A stretch of 64,000 nucleotides of DNA from Oegoconia quadripuncta (lineage: Eukaryota > Arthropoda > Insecta > Lepidoptera > Autostichidae): positions 31,180,836-31,244,835 of the forward strand of contig OX438748.1 in NCBI GenBank assembly GCA_949316235.1. The letters run 5' to 3'. Shown here piece by piece: positions 11,501 to 26,500 of this stretch; position 1 is the stretch's first letter, and each line of letters starts with the position of its first letter. The notes beneath the pieces are model-generated. The model was not told the origin of the DNA and made no database searches. It saw nothing but the letters and a program-made list of their open reading frames with translations. A program made the position numbers and the translations under genes.

Positions 11501-14500
11501 ATGTTTATGCTATGCGGAATTTCAATGGCTATGCGGAACGCGGTTTGAAGATATAAATCGTGATTGTTGCCCTCTGTTCTACGTTCTCGAAGCGGTAAGC
11601 TGTGTTTCATTCGTCACTTACAAGACAGAACGAGTTGGTGGGTGAATGGGTGATTTAATTCAACCATCGCATTATTAAAAACACACACCATCATCAAAAT
11701 TCTACTATTCTTATTAAGATTGAACGAGATTTGGGCAGTTTTCGTGCGAATGTAATTCTTAGGTAGGCACATATATTACTTTCAACATTTGAAACTTACT
11801 TTTATGTACTTGTTTATTGGCTTCTATAAAATAAGGAATCAGTTTTCGCAAATACGTGAAGTATACGAAGGTTTAAATCTTAATTTATTTCGATCTTAAA
11901 TACATCTACTTTTATTTTAAATTTTACGCACTTTTAACGAAATTAATTTTGTTAGCATGCCAATAATGAAGCACAAGGCTTAGCTTTTGATGTGTTTGAT
12001 TTATTGTCGCGGGATATTGCACGCTTAAATTCTTAGTTATTTATCGTTGTTAAATATTTTTTCACCAAACTATTTTTCAAACAGAGCGGCCTACGACCAT
12101 CATGCGGAGAAAAGACGAAAAAGAGGCAGTCTATTCTTCAGGAAGAAAAAGGTATGTGCCTTGCAAGGCAACTTTTGTATGACAAATTAGTTTTTTTTCG
12201 GCCAATTATCCCGATTACACACTAATTAATTTAATGTAATTGAAATATGATAAGGTCCAATACTTCTTTTGTTTGTTTACTATATTTTAAAAAGTTAGTT
12301 AATAAACGTGTGGCCATTATCAAACTTGAGTCTATTATGACAGTTATTGAGTGTATTTCTCTAGAAACGTGTGTTCATATTGAAAATCTTCTGGATGAAT
12401 TGCTAATGTGGCTTGTTTAGAATCTCTGAAGGAGCAGTGGAGCTATTGTCTTGTCTAACATCCATGGTAATGAACCAAAATTCAATGGCGAATCTCCTTC
12501 GCCATTGGTTGAATTTTGACAATTGAAGGTCGATTTTGACAAGTTAATCGCCATTGCAGTTCGACTCCCTTGTTATACAAGGGAGCTGGACAAGAGCGCC
12601 GACGATAGTCAGAGTGGTTTAGGCTTTTTCTCCAGTTCTGTAAAATTAGTGAATCCGTTACCCCTGGTGGGTTACGAAGAACTAGATAATTCCCAACCCT
12701 TGTTAGGATTGTAGGCCTTCAGATTATAGTAGAATACCAGTGTTTTGCCACTCATGGCCAAAGCAACGCACTGTACCTTTAGCCTTTTTGTATTAATTAG
12801 TTAGGCTTAATTATGATATTGCTTGGAGGGTCTTCGTTGGACTTTGTTATATTTTTCTTTACTTGAATAATTACCCATTAGACGTTCTCCTATATATATT
12901 TATAAAAAATTACCTGCTAACTTAATTGTGTTGCCGACTGTACCTGTATTTTATTCAATCAATCAATCAAGTTCTTCTTTCCTACTTTTCACGTGTAAGA
13001 TTAATGCATGTGTTACATGTGAACATCATCATGATATCAACCACAGGACGTCTACTCATATGCCTCCTCCATAGATTTCCACATGACCTTTTAGAACCGG
13101 CCTGCACCTAGTGACTTCCTGCGACCTTTACTAGGTCGTCCGTCCTTCTGGGTTGCCGGTGAATAGCCGATGTGACCATAGATAAAAAAACATATCTTAT
13201 TTTCGCACATAGGACAAGTCCCGCAAAGCGGCTCACTCTTGGCAGGCGGCCGGCGGGGGCGGCGATTGCGACTGGTGCCGTCACGCGCTCACCGATAAAC
13301 CCTCACTGTATTGTGAGAGTGAGTATAGCCTTGTACCTATCCATAACCGTAAAGGCATAAAATCTGTACATTGAAATATTGCGAAAAAACCACACTGGGC
13401 GAGTTAAGATGAGTTAGAAAAAAATACACTTACATATAATTAAAATATATATAAAATTTAAATAGATATTCTTTGTAAAGTTTGTATTTCAGACAGGCAA
13501 AGGTACTGAGCTTATACAGTCAAGTCTTATTAATAATTCAGTTCATACTTTTCTATTACAAATCTTTTCTATTAAACGAAATGAGAGAGTTAAACTTTTA
13601 AGCAGCTGTCTAGAGGTTTAGATATATTATTTACAATTTCAGTAACATTTGATAATAACCACTGTACTTACTCATTACCAATAAAATTATGTAATATATT
13701 AATGTATTAAAACTTTTTCAGATTGCACCCTGACCGTACATCAAAACATATGCAAAGACAACATTGTTGAATGTAACAAGCCTAAATCATCAAAGGTCTG
13801 TACTAGTGTATCCACATAGTTTAACTAAACATGCTTGGTGGAAGAACATTGCTATTTATTTATCGATTCATTGGTGAGAGCATCGATATATCGAGGCGAG
13901 CGTGGATATATTGGTACCAGCATCGATATATGGTTGCCAGCGTTGATATATTGATGCCAGTATCGGTATATGAGTGCTAGCATCGGTATGTGGGTACCAG
14001 CATCGACATACTGGTGCCAGCATCAATATATGGGTGCCAGTATCGGTATATGAGTGCTAGCATCGGTATGTGGGTGCCAGCATCGACATACTGGTGCCAG
14101 CATCGATATATGGGTGCCAGTATCGGTATATGAGTGCTAACATTGGTATGTGGGTGCCAGCATCGTTATCCAATTTGAACGTTCCTGATGCAACAATACA
14201 TTTAACCTAATAGTAAGATACCTATTTGGATTTTTAATTATTGTTAGTTTGGATGTAGGTACGTATATCGAATTGATTATTATGTAAGTGATCATAGATA
14301 CAAATACATACTTATATCTATTAGAAGAGATTAATTAAGAAATTCATAGTGAAAATTTATTTACAATCCACGTAGAATTGGCGAGTTTTAGCGGGTAAGT
14401 ACTAAATACTAAGTAGTTTTCCACTTTTGCAATATATGGTGTTACATCGAACTCTATTGCCATTCTCTCTTACGAAACGTAAATAATCACGTTAACGCAT

Positions 14501-17500
14501 AAGCGTGATTTTAAAGATTCACGTATTTTTTTAGAATTAGTAAATTCAAAAGCATATTAGCGGTTACTACTGTAGTGTATTGATCTATACTTTCTATGCC
14601 AAGTTGTCAGCAACAGACTTAATGTACCTATATTTATGAAAATCTAAATAAATAAGTATTATAAGAGTGAGTAACCTTCGGGTTTCATCGGCTGTTTTCG
14701 GCGTAGTGTAGTAGCTTTTGTGAGGCTTTCAGTTACAATGTATTCTGTGACGGTTTTAATAAATAGAAATCATTTTATGTATCATTACTGAGCAATCGTT
14801 CCATTCCCATTTTGTATTAAAATGTTTATTGATTTTACTTATCCTAGAAATATAGCAAATAGGTATGGATACATATTTTGCCAATTATGAATAGCCTACA
14901 ATATAGAAAAATACATAGAAAATATCTTGAAATACTTAAAATAAAATGAATGAAAGTTTATTCTCCAATTGAAAATCCATAAAGTTCAGCATTAGAGTTA
15001 AGATGAACTGGATTTCTCGCAGCGAAGTCGTATTCGCTCTTCGTTATCGATTAGCGAAATTAAGCATTTTTTGTGCAGTCAATCCTTGGATGGGTGGACC
15101 AGTGGTTCCGTGCTTCGTCTGACCACTGGTTTTAAACTTTTACTCTAAACATATCTTATGCATGACGTACCAATATCGTATATGTGACTTAGTACTGTAA
15201 TACAAAAGAATCTTCACAGATTTAGACAGAATATATAAACAGCTGTGTTCCTTTTGGCATGTGAAATTGCAACACCCATTTGGAGCCACTACCCTTGGCC
15301 ATCGCCATATGGGATCTGATCGCGGTGTACTTGTATGTGATACTGTAAAGTTGGAATTATCTGTGATCATTCTGTTACAGACTTCTGTCGGTAAATCGTT
15401 GAGCGCTGCTAGCGGCAAAAGCAGTAAACGTAGCTCCGTCTCCGGCCAATCACAGAACTCCAATAGGTAAGTACATTCCCATTGAGCTAATCAAAACTTC
15501 GGATGCCAACCTCACAAAATGAGGCAAATTCGAAATTCGAATATGTATAAAATCAAAATGAAGTAACTGGCACGTTAATTATAAATTAAAACGAAGTAAA
15601 TGTAAATTATTTTTGTGTTAATTTAAATAGAAAGCCATAAAGATGGGTGTAGTTGAAACAGCATTTTTAAACATCGATCTGTTTGTAAGTACAGGTCAAT
15701 ATTTGAGATTCACATTTGTAAATGACTTAATAATCAATTTTCTTGTTACATTTTAGGCAATGCAATTCTTTTACCTGAACGAAAATCACCACATACATGC
15801 GTAAACATTTATAAAGATTAATAAATGTAAAAGATCATTTATATCGACCGTTTGGTTATGGACCACTATACCAAAAGGTTGTGGGTTCGAATCCCGCTAG
15901 GGGCATATGTTTGTGTGATGAATACGGACATGTGTACCCGAGTTATGGATGTTTTAATTTATAATAAGTATTTATTTACAAAAATATATATGTATTTATG
16001 TAGTATATCAACCATCTGGTATCCACAACACAAGCCTATAGTTGCTTACTGTGGAACTAGATGGCGCTGTGTGTATGTGTCTAAGGATATTTATTATTAT
16101 TATTTATCTTTATTGTATACACAACTGTTACATCATATATCGATGGGTGGGTGAAATTTCTGTTTTCATTTCAGTTATTTGGCAAGCTATGTGGTGCGCT
16201 CGTGCTACGTATAATATAAACTTGTAGCCCGTTCGTTTTCGTAAAAAATCTATTCCCGATAAAAAAAAATGGTATTTAATTGTAACATTGACATTGCCTC
16301 TAAAATGTAACATGTTATAAATTAACCTACGGCACACATAGATCGATGATTAACAATTATTTATATGGCATATATTTTGCTGCTTTATTTTTTCATTACC
16401 GCAACATTACAGTTGGCAATGGAAAGAACAGCGGAGCCAACCAGCGCCGTTTGCCGCTGATGCATTTTGAATTTGTTTTGCGTGCGATCATGTGCAAATA
16501 TTATATATGTTTGCGATTTGTATCATTGCTACTGAACGGCTATCGCACGCTGACTTTCATGATGTTCCATTACTATGTATATCCTCTCGCTCACACAATG
16601 GTGATCATTTACATAAATCGATTCAAAAAAGTAGGATCCACTACTACTTTTTATTGCCAAGTACTTTCGCAGAATTAGATTTGATCGCGCCAAATTGTAT
16701 AAGAGAGACTGGGACATACATGTAGAGTTAGTAAGAAATCATGAAACTCACCCTATATGGCATTAGCCTTTACTCAATATGCGTTCAAATGGAAGTGCAT
16801 TAGGTATGAGGGTGATGCTAATATTTTAAGTTTTTGACGTAACTCTAGTGTCAAACGCCAAGTGTTTTTATGATTTAATTATAAGAAGATACACAAGTAT
16901 GTGACACTGATTTATATTTGTAAAATTATTGACACTTTTTTGGTGAACTCTACTGTATACACTATTTTGCTTTGTACCATTGCCAGTTTCCGAAGCTTTA
17001 TTTTTTGTCTTATTTCTTCTATTTCCTTATCTTTTCGTATTTCGTTAACCATATAACGCTGTGTTTGGTTTCCTATGAGCTGTTTATTTTTGTTTCCTTT
17101 GTATACTTTTGGTTAGGTCAAAGAAATTTTAATGTCTTCTTATAAAGAAAATCATGTTGTGGTGACATTGAGGTGCCATTTTTGTGCTTTCAGTTTTCCG
17201 ATTTTGCTTATTTTCCATTTTTATACACTCACAATTAATACTAATGACAGGATTAGAATGATGAGTTATGTCATCGAGAATTGTTTTAAATTTTTAATAG
17301 ACAGATCGAAGTAATAAAACCAATATTATTGGCATTTAAAAACGTTGCAATTATGTCAAAATTCGTAGACGTCGAAATGTCGCCTCAATCGAGCCACTCG
17401 GGACACGGGCTCTAAAATTGAATGTTTATTCAAAATTGTATCTATACGCACACAAATGTACATGTGTGTTGTTCGCACATTGCGCGCGCAGCAAGAAATC

Positions 17501-20500
17501 TGGATGCTACTCGCCGTGGCGCCGCGTCGCGACCAAACTTGGCGTGCAGTAAGTTGGCGGGAATGCTGCGGAATCGCGCTGCCTCTTTCTTACTCTCTCA
17601 TCATGCATACATTCACCGTCATCGTCTCCGTTTCTGTCTGGCTCTATTCTGTGTTCGTGATCACCTCCAGCGCTCTGACCTCCTGGTATTTTGGGCGACG
17701 TTTTAGGTTTTCGATGATAGTTTTTTTATTTTTGTTGTTTCAGTTTTGTTTTTAAGTTGATTGTTTTGATGGTAACCAAATGAGTGAGGCTACGATTTAA
17801 ATTGAAAATGAGTAGTTATTTTACTTTTTATTTATGTTGGAAAATATTTATGTTGCAAACAGGAGTCTAGAGTATTAGCTACGATTTGTGAAATAGAAAA
17901 ATAACTTAATCGTTACAAATAACAATGTAATTAGCGAATATATACATATCTAACTTCTTTACTTACTGCGTTGGAATGACAACGTCTTTAAATTGCAACT
18001 TTTTGGTAATGACACGGTCAAGTTACAACTTAACAGAGACCCTGGAAGAGAGTAAGAGACAAGGACAGTATCAGCGTTCATTGCTCTCCATTATAATTAA
18101 AGATGTTTTCTATTTCACAAACACAAAAAATATATATAATGCAATACATACCTGATATAATATTGCGGGGCGTCCGTCCATCACACATACAGAAACTTTA
18201 GTAGAATCGTTCTCGAATCATCCACAACCTTACTTGTGTATCTTTCTATCTACTGTGGAGGTAGTTTGGAATTCTCTTGATAATATTGCTGTTGTAGTAG
18301 GTTTAAGTTTTTTTTTTTTTATTTCGTCTGGCTTTAATTAGTAGGTTGTTTATTCAAGATCGGTTGACCGCTGGTGTAGTTAATAATAACTATATAGATG
18401 TGGAATATTGTAACGCCGGTATTCTGATGACATTTCCTGCAACACTTACGAAAAATTTGTGCGCCTATAAAAATCAGAGCGTCTGGCTTAAGTCACTCTA
18501 GAACGTTTTTAACTTTTGAACTATTGGATTGTTTTTTAATATTTTATTACAATGAGGCTTAGAAGTACAAATGCCAGCCTACGATGCAATTTAATCTAGC
18601 ATCGAACATGTAATATGAATTGCCTTTTCACTCCCTCTTAATGCTTTTTCTACATAGAGATCCGTTTGCGAAATGTTCTTCAAAGTGTTGTAATTCTTGT
18701 TAGAGGTACAGGTCCCCAAACCCTAGTATTAAAAAATAAAAGTATTTACAATAGTAGTATAGTCTGTGGTATTATGAAATTAAAGACTTATTGTTATCAT
18801 AGAGTAGGCTCTACTCGTTTACGAATTGTAGTCAACAAACTTATGACACATAGTTGGGTTTGTAAAAGACATAAATCAACTGCAAGGATTACTTGGTAAT
18901 TCAAAACGTGTATACTCATTACGGGACGCTACTGCGTCTGGTTGACAGGAACTTGGCTTGATGTTTTTATTACAAAAAGTATCTTAACATATTCCAAACA
19001 TATTTCATGTTTGTTCGTATGTTTTTAACTACATTAGTGTCCGGTACTTGAATGGACTATAGCTTTTCCGTACAGAATCAAATACTTAAGATAAATAATT
19101 CTTGTCTTTCTCTTTGTTTACATCTTAAAATTCACTAGGTAAATATACAGTAATCAAAATTGCATGTATTTTGATTTGTCAGTTAATTTTTGTGACGTCT
19201 TTTAAACGATCGCTTCTTTTTATTAGTTTGGGCTTTGCTGATTATGTATGTAATGTGTAAATGTATATAACTAAAATAACATAGGAATTATACTACATTG
19301 AGTTTTCGTACTTACAGAGTTGGATAAGATTTAATTTTTTTTATATGTAAGACATGTACAGATACCTGCTCATCAGATCAAGCAGAGTCAACCTTTATAC
19401 CATGTTTTTCCACACAAAGAAGACTACTAAAATTTTATACTTTTCAATGCACCGACCTATTATGATCCGGTCTACCGTGCGAATATTAAACGTTTCTTAA
19501 CTTTAAGAGCCTCTTATACGTCATTCCGTCGCTTCTAAAGTCAAAGACATGAAAGGGACCGCCTCATATTTAAGGCGCTCTTAAAGTTAAAGCATTTGAG
19601 CATTCGGGCGTCTGCTTTAGAAAGAATTCGATTTATTGTGCAAATTATTGAAAATTTGAGATTACAATGATGTATTACAGATTCTATGTTCATCTGTATG
19701 TATTTATGTATGTCCATATTTTCGTGAATACTTAACCGATTTTGATGATTGTTTTTTGTTTGATACGGTTTATTATATTTAAATTTGGCTAGGATCTGAT
19801 GATGCACTCCAGAGATAAATAACCTTACTGAAGTCGGTTCTTTTGCCACTTTTTGGCGATTCCATTAGATAATGTTTTTGTATAACTTTGATTTGAAAAA
19901 ACTGACAAAAGCTCTCGCTGACGTTGTCTGAGAAAATTATCCTATTTAAAAACAGTTCATTGCTTAGACAGTTGTAACCCCAGATTTTCAATAATAATTA
20001 TGTAGCAATGAATTGTCTTCTAAAGAGCAAGACAGCACTTATCCGCTTTTCTCCCTTTTCTCGGGAACGAAAACTTATTAATTCACTCATCGGGACATGC
20101 TGTATTAATTAATATTGCAATCAGTTTTGGTTGTCCTCTAAAGTGATCAGCATTTAACCGCTTTTCTCCTCTTTCAAGGGAATAAATCTACAATATGGCG
20201 TCCACTCATCTGGACATAATTGTATTATTATAGCATATTTATTAAACAATGATCTGTTTACTTTTAGAAAGATATACCTGACTTCTTTTATTCGTGCTTT
20301 GTCTTCAATTCCTTTAATTGGTTTTCATTTAAGATGAATTGTTGATGTTCTCTCCAAACCTTTCACCAATAACCATTTGTTGCGTCGGTTTGAAATTTGA
20401 CCCCGTTTTCAACCTTTTTTTTAAAAAATATTTCTCGTTAAACGACAACACAGAATAACCTGATGCAAAATCAGATGTTTTACTTGTTATTCTGTGGTGT

Positions 20501-23500
20501 TGTGAGTGTAACAAAATAGTCGTCCATGTTAAAAATACATTTTTTTTTCAGCACGAGTATGTATAATGATGACAAAGACGGTTCCGATCACAAACATGAT
20601 CAGAGCAAGTAAGTTTTAGATCGTCATATTCACATATATGGTGTCGATTCGGATGTACACCCAACTGAAAGTAAACTTAACCAAAATTCGACTAAAATTA
20701 GTTTAATCAAGTGCAGGTGCAGTTAATCAAATTCAACCGCCTCCGTGGCTCAATGTAAACAACATTGGGTTTACGATCAGGAGGTCGCGGGTTCAATCCC
20801 CACCGGGGTACATGTTTAAGTACTCGGTTTGGTTGGTGGTAGAGCATTTTAAAATGTCCGCCTGGTTAGCTACCACCATCTTATCTAAATCTGCCGCCAA
20901 GCAGCAATGTTAATAGCATTGTTGTGTTCCGGTTGTCAGAGATAAGATAGCCATTCCCCCAAATGTGTTGGGGTTTCCGGGTCAGTACGCTTCCACCTTC
21001 GACCTCATCTTCACTTAACATCAGGTGTGATTGAGGTCAAGTACGAACCCGTCGTGCATAAAAATAAAAATTTAAAAAAAAGTGCTATTCGGGTTTGCGC
21101 ACGACTTTAATAAAAATTAGTTAGGCATCTGGAATAGTAAAAATGTGTTTCGAACTGAGTTGAATTCGACTAAACTAAATTAAGTCAAGAATTGTCAAAT
21201 CTAACAAATATTATAAATGCGAAAGTTTGTATGTTTGTTTGTTACTCAATCACGGCGAAACGGATGAATGGATTTGGTTATATAGGTAGAACATACCATG
21301 GATTAAGACATACATGATATTTTTTATTCCGATAAAGTGAGTAGTTCCCGCGTGATAAAGAAATTTCCGCGATAATGTTATTCCACGCAGGTGAAGCCGC
21401 GGGCGGAAAACTAGTTAATTATAAATAAATAAATATAAACATTTCGGACCCTTACACCAATCAGCTAGTCCAAACTAAGCAAAACTTGTACTATGGATAC
21501 TAGATAACGGATAAACATACACAAATATTTATATAAACATCCATGACTCGGTATAAATATTCGTATTCGTCATACAGACATTTACCCGTCGCGGGATTCG
21601 AACCCGCAACCTTTGGTTTTGCTGACAGAGTCACTATCCACTACACCAACCGGTCGTCTTTTTATATTATATTTGCAATTTTACGAATAGCATACGTCAT
21701 TTGACTTAACTAAACCAAATTTTAGTGTAGCTTAGTCTAGTTGGTGTACATTCGAATCGACACTATTGAACTCTTATTTTGTCAATTACTTAATATTTAA
21801 ATTGCCAATTTTTTATACAAATACTCAGCTCTCGACCTCAATCACACCTGATATTAAGTGAAGCTCAGTTCACCTCGGAACCCCCAGCTTGTGTGGGACA
21901 CTAACTGTCTGATCTCAAATAACCAGAACACACCAAATTTTATGTGTTATTATTTAAATTAAATGGTCTTGACTAATAAATTTGTGACTACCTGAATGAC
22001 AAACACGCTTGGTGTACTTCGACCAGCTCCCCAAAATTATAAAATTGTATTAGTTATATACTTTATTTTAAAAAAAAGGACAACAACGATCCTGTGGGTT
22101 TCTTTATATTTCTATTTTTCCCACAGATAAATTCCCTTTCCGAAGCGGTAGCAGCTTGCACATACCGACTGACAGATAAATGCAAAAAACTTTTTTTATT
22201 TCCAGTAGATTTAAATTGACATTCAACAAATGATATCATGTATCTTATGTTGAAATAAATGCTTGAAGTTTGAAGTTTTGAAGTTTGAAATACCATGCGA
22301 TGAGTGTGGTTGTTTAAAACCACATCACCTTATTATAAGACTACTGTTCCTTTAGATTGTAATTAATAATGTATTGTTTCCCATCTTATTGTAGTAGCAA
22401 CTGAAGACATTTATCCCACCCATTAATATCAAAGGTGGTTGAGGTCAAGCTCTAATAAAAATCTGTCTATCTTCTACATCGAGAACTAGGTCTTCATATC
22501 TGAGAGTTAATCGGTGATTAAAGTAGAAATTTCAAATTGCTATACACATGTTATATCATATGACAATTTCAGTGCATCGGACGACGCCGGAGTCACCGAA
22601 TGGCCAGAGGTGTACTTAACGCCCGACCAACTGGGCGACGAGGCGATTCAGCTCGGCCTAGGGGCGCCAGAGCCCGACACATGGGCAGCGGGAGCCCCTA
22701 AGGGTCTTGCGAAGTAAGTGTATTAACAGTCAAGGTGGTGAAATTAATCTTAGCATCTAGAAAACAGGTGGGTTAAGTTTTCATTAAGAGACAGTGAAGT
22801 GGGTGTAGGCCACGATTCCTGAGGATTACATTGTCAAGCTTTTAAACGATGTTTAAAAGAAAATGTTACGCATGCGTAGCAGGAAAAAATAAACCCGCAA
22901 TATTAACTTTGTCATGTGATAATTCCACATACCAAATTTTTTATATTGTTTTTTTTTTCTTTACTTATCTTCCTTCATCCCAAAATTTATCTTAACGAGA
23001 ACTACTTTATGGGTTTTTATGTAGTCATAAAACTCAATGAATAGTGATGGCGCCCGTTAGTATCGGAAGTCACTGAGTTAGAAGCTTGATTTTTTTACAG
23101 GACTGAAGTTGTAGACCGTGGCATTCGGTATTTATTTCAACTTCATAGTTCTGCCGTATTAAATGTTAACGGACAGACAGACCGCAAACTTATTTACTTC
23201 TTATAAGTTATGGCGATTTGTATGTGGCGATATGTTTCCTAGGGACACCTGAACTGAACTCCTATGCTACTCTAGTGCGATTACATGTCTTCAATTTGAA
23301 TTTTGGAATTTCCATAGCAAAGTGTAAAGACGATTAATGAAACTTATTTTTCACAGGCAATTAGGTGATAGAGAGACCAAGAGACAAGAACACATATACG
23401 AGCTTATTTTGACAGAGAAACATCATTGTCTGACAATAAGACTTATGCAGAAGGTGAGCATGCAATTATTATTAATTTTTTAATAGATAAGAAAACAAGT

Positions 23501-26500
23501 GAAATGACAGGCCACCTGGGGGTCTACTCTCTAACGAAGATAGCTTCGGACGGCCGTAACTTCGGACTTTTTCTTTTGCAGTTTGTTGTGTCAATTATAA
23601 ACCAATTCAAGGCAATCACCGGAGATCCTCAACCCCCTCCGTGGCTCAATGTAAACAACATTGACTTTACGATTCGGAGGTCGCGGGTTCGTTCCCCAGC
23701 TAGCTACATGTTTAAGTACTCGGTTTGGTTGGTGATAGGGCATTTTAAATGTCCGCCTGGCTAGCTACCACCTTCTTATTTAAATCTGCCGCCAAGCAGC
23801 AATGTTAATAGCATTGTTGTGTTCGGTTGTCAGAGATAAGATAGCCAGTCCCCCAAATGTTTTGGGGTTTCCGGGTCAGTACGCTTCCACCTTCGACTTC
23901 ATCTTCACTTAACATCAGGTGTGATTGAGGTCAAGTACCGACCCGTTGTGCATAAAAAAATCTGTAAGATGAAAAATTAATAAATAAATATCCTTAGACA
24001 TACACACAGCGCCATCTAGTTCCACAGTAAGCAACTATAGGCTTGTGTTGTGGATATCAGATGGTTGATATACTACATAAATACATTTTTTTTTGTAAAT
24101 AAATACTTTTTATAAATGAAAACATCCATAACTCGGGTACACATGTCCGTATTCATCACACAGGCATATGCCCCTAGCGGGATTCAAACACGCAACCTTT
24201 TGGTATAGTGGCCAAAGTTGCTAACCACTACATCAAACAAGTCGTCATGTATTTATTTACAAAAACAAAATGTATTTTTTTTTTTTTATTAAAAACTGGT
24301 TTCGCGTTTGACTACAATCTCACCTGATGGTATTTGTGTGTGTATCAACGATTTGGTATCCATAATACAAGTCTGGTTGCGTAATGTGTAACTAGGCTAT
24401 CGTATTTATTTATTTATTATTTATAGAAAGTGTCATTGTTGATTTACACATCAAGACTACTTATTTTCCAGATGTTCGTGGAAGGCATGATGCGTTTCGG
24501 TGGGGTCACAGTGTCGCAGGTGGCTCGCATGTTCCCCCGCGTCGATGAGCTGTGGACGCTACACGCCGCTTTACTGACGCGGCTGCGCACGAGGCAGCGT
24601 CTGTCGCCTCATGTTGCGTCTGTGGCGGATATACTGGCAGAGACTTTCGCGCCGCCCGCTATGGGGAAACTGAAGGCCGCGTATGGTGAGTGTACATAAT
24701 CTGCCCCTGTATTCTATATGGTTCGATATTTGACCATAGAGTCTGAACTAAAGTTTCAAGTGTCGAATACGTTTAGAAATCATCCATGCAATCCTAACCG
24801 TCTTAATTCATATCAGTCACACTTTCCATTTGCTTTCCTAAATCCTAATCGTTGGTGACCTAATTCCCCTTATTAGGGTTGTATACTAGTTAACACTTCA
24901 CAGTCGTGTGTCATGAATGACCAACCTTCAGAATAGTCTGAAGGCCTATAAAGTAGAATACCAGCCAGTCCTTGACTTTGCAAGCTACTCGCCTCTGGAA
25001 CTCTCTTCCGGAGTCTATTCGTCGCTCTCCGTCTTTAAATATATTTAAAGCTCAAGCCAAGGTGCTTTTTCTTCAATAGCTTATATCTACTTTACTTTCG
25101 ACCGGTAAATTATATATACTATATTTCCAGTTCCCCCAAATTTATGTATTTATTTATTATGATATATAGATATTATTATTATATATCATTATATAACATG
25201 TATGTATTGGTATAAATTATATGTATATATTTTATTTCTTCAGATTATTTAGTTAATACTGTTTCTCATCACATATAGTACTTATTAATGTTTTGCATGC
25301 CTATAAGATAACACTTTTTAAATTCAATATGTAGAAATTTTCAGATGTACTTAACAATTAGGAAATTATTTGTGCTAACCCACTTAATTACTCGTATTGA
25401 ATTCCGTGATGATACGTTTGCCTGGAAGAGATCGCTGTTAGCGATAAGGCCGCCTAATTTGTAGTTTCTGTAAGATATTTAAATGTACCTTCCTTATTTA
25501 AACAATAAAGCGTATTTGATTGATTGATTGATTGGTAGAATACCATTGTTTGCTCCTCATGGCCAAAGCAACGCACCGCGCTGTAGCATTTTTGTATTAC
25601 TGCGGGTACATACATAATTTCATTATCATCTTTAATGTATGACCATCATCAGCATTATATCAACCAAGGACATCTACGGCTGAACATATGCCCTCAAACA
25701 TTTCCAGAGCGACCGGTTGGAAATGGCCTACTTCCATCGACTTCCCAAGCCTTTACTCGTATCAGATCATCCCTCCATCTTTCAGGTGGACGTACGGCGC
25801 TGCAAATCCCAACTAGGATTTACCTGGCCATGTAACGTGTGCATTTTTGCATAAATAGTTTCTTGGACGGGTGTTTCTCTGCCAGTATGATTCGGATATG
25901 ATTTAAATTTGTTAAATTAGTACTAATAACTTGAGAACAATTAAATTGACTCGCACAATCACACATAAGTATTGAAAATTTACCAAATACCTACCTGTAT
26001 GATACCTTCTCTTGTCTAGCTTTTTATGGTTTATCACTTGCAGTTGTTTTTGAGTTGTTATAGATATAGATTTTTGTTTTTGTTTACTTTTAGTTAATGT
26101 TTAAATTTATTCATAGAGTAATAGTAATTAATTCCTTGGTGGCAGCAACTACTCTACTTGGGGGGGACTGAAAATCAGCAAATCTGCTGAGTTACTTTTT
26201 CATCACAGTTTGACCTAATTTATTATCAATTAATTACTTGTTAAATTAACTTTGTGGTGAATAAATACCTTTTATTTATTATTTTAATTCAGATTTGTAT
26301 AATAAGCTTTAACAAGCGATGTCATTTTCGGAAGTTTGATAGCGATTGGTCATCACCAGGTGAGTTCTGCTCGCGTCATCGCGACGCTGTGGATGTGTTC
26401 AAGGAGTGTTGTACGCGGGAGCCGCGCCTCGCACGGTTCATACGGAAGTGTCAACAGAATCCGCTGCTTAGGAAAAAGGTATGTTCAACAGCAATTTATG

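Larger units (their letters stand above)
20641..21767. mobile_element. MITE split by three nested insertions
   Basis: Ends TGTCGATTCGGATGTACACC and its inverted partner (TGGTGTACATTCGAATCGAC at about 21740) match the intact short MITE at 46191-46342. Between them lie a SINE (20736-21082), a Helitron-like repeat (21213-21415) and an inverted SINE variant (21437-21660). The order dates the MITE as the oldest insertion. Confidence 0.75.

Noticed and set aside
13866..14166. CRISPR-like array
   Set aside because: Units are contiguous 20-bp repeats without unique spacers in a eukaryotic intron; it is a minisatellite.
16346..16678. 110-codon open frame
   Set aside because: No domain, no codon bias, AT-rich; no splice phase fit with the host gene.
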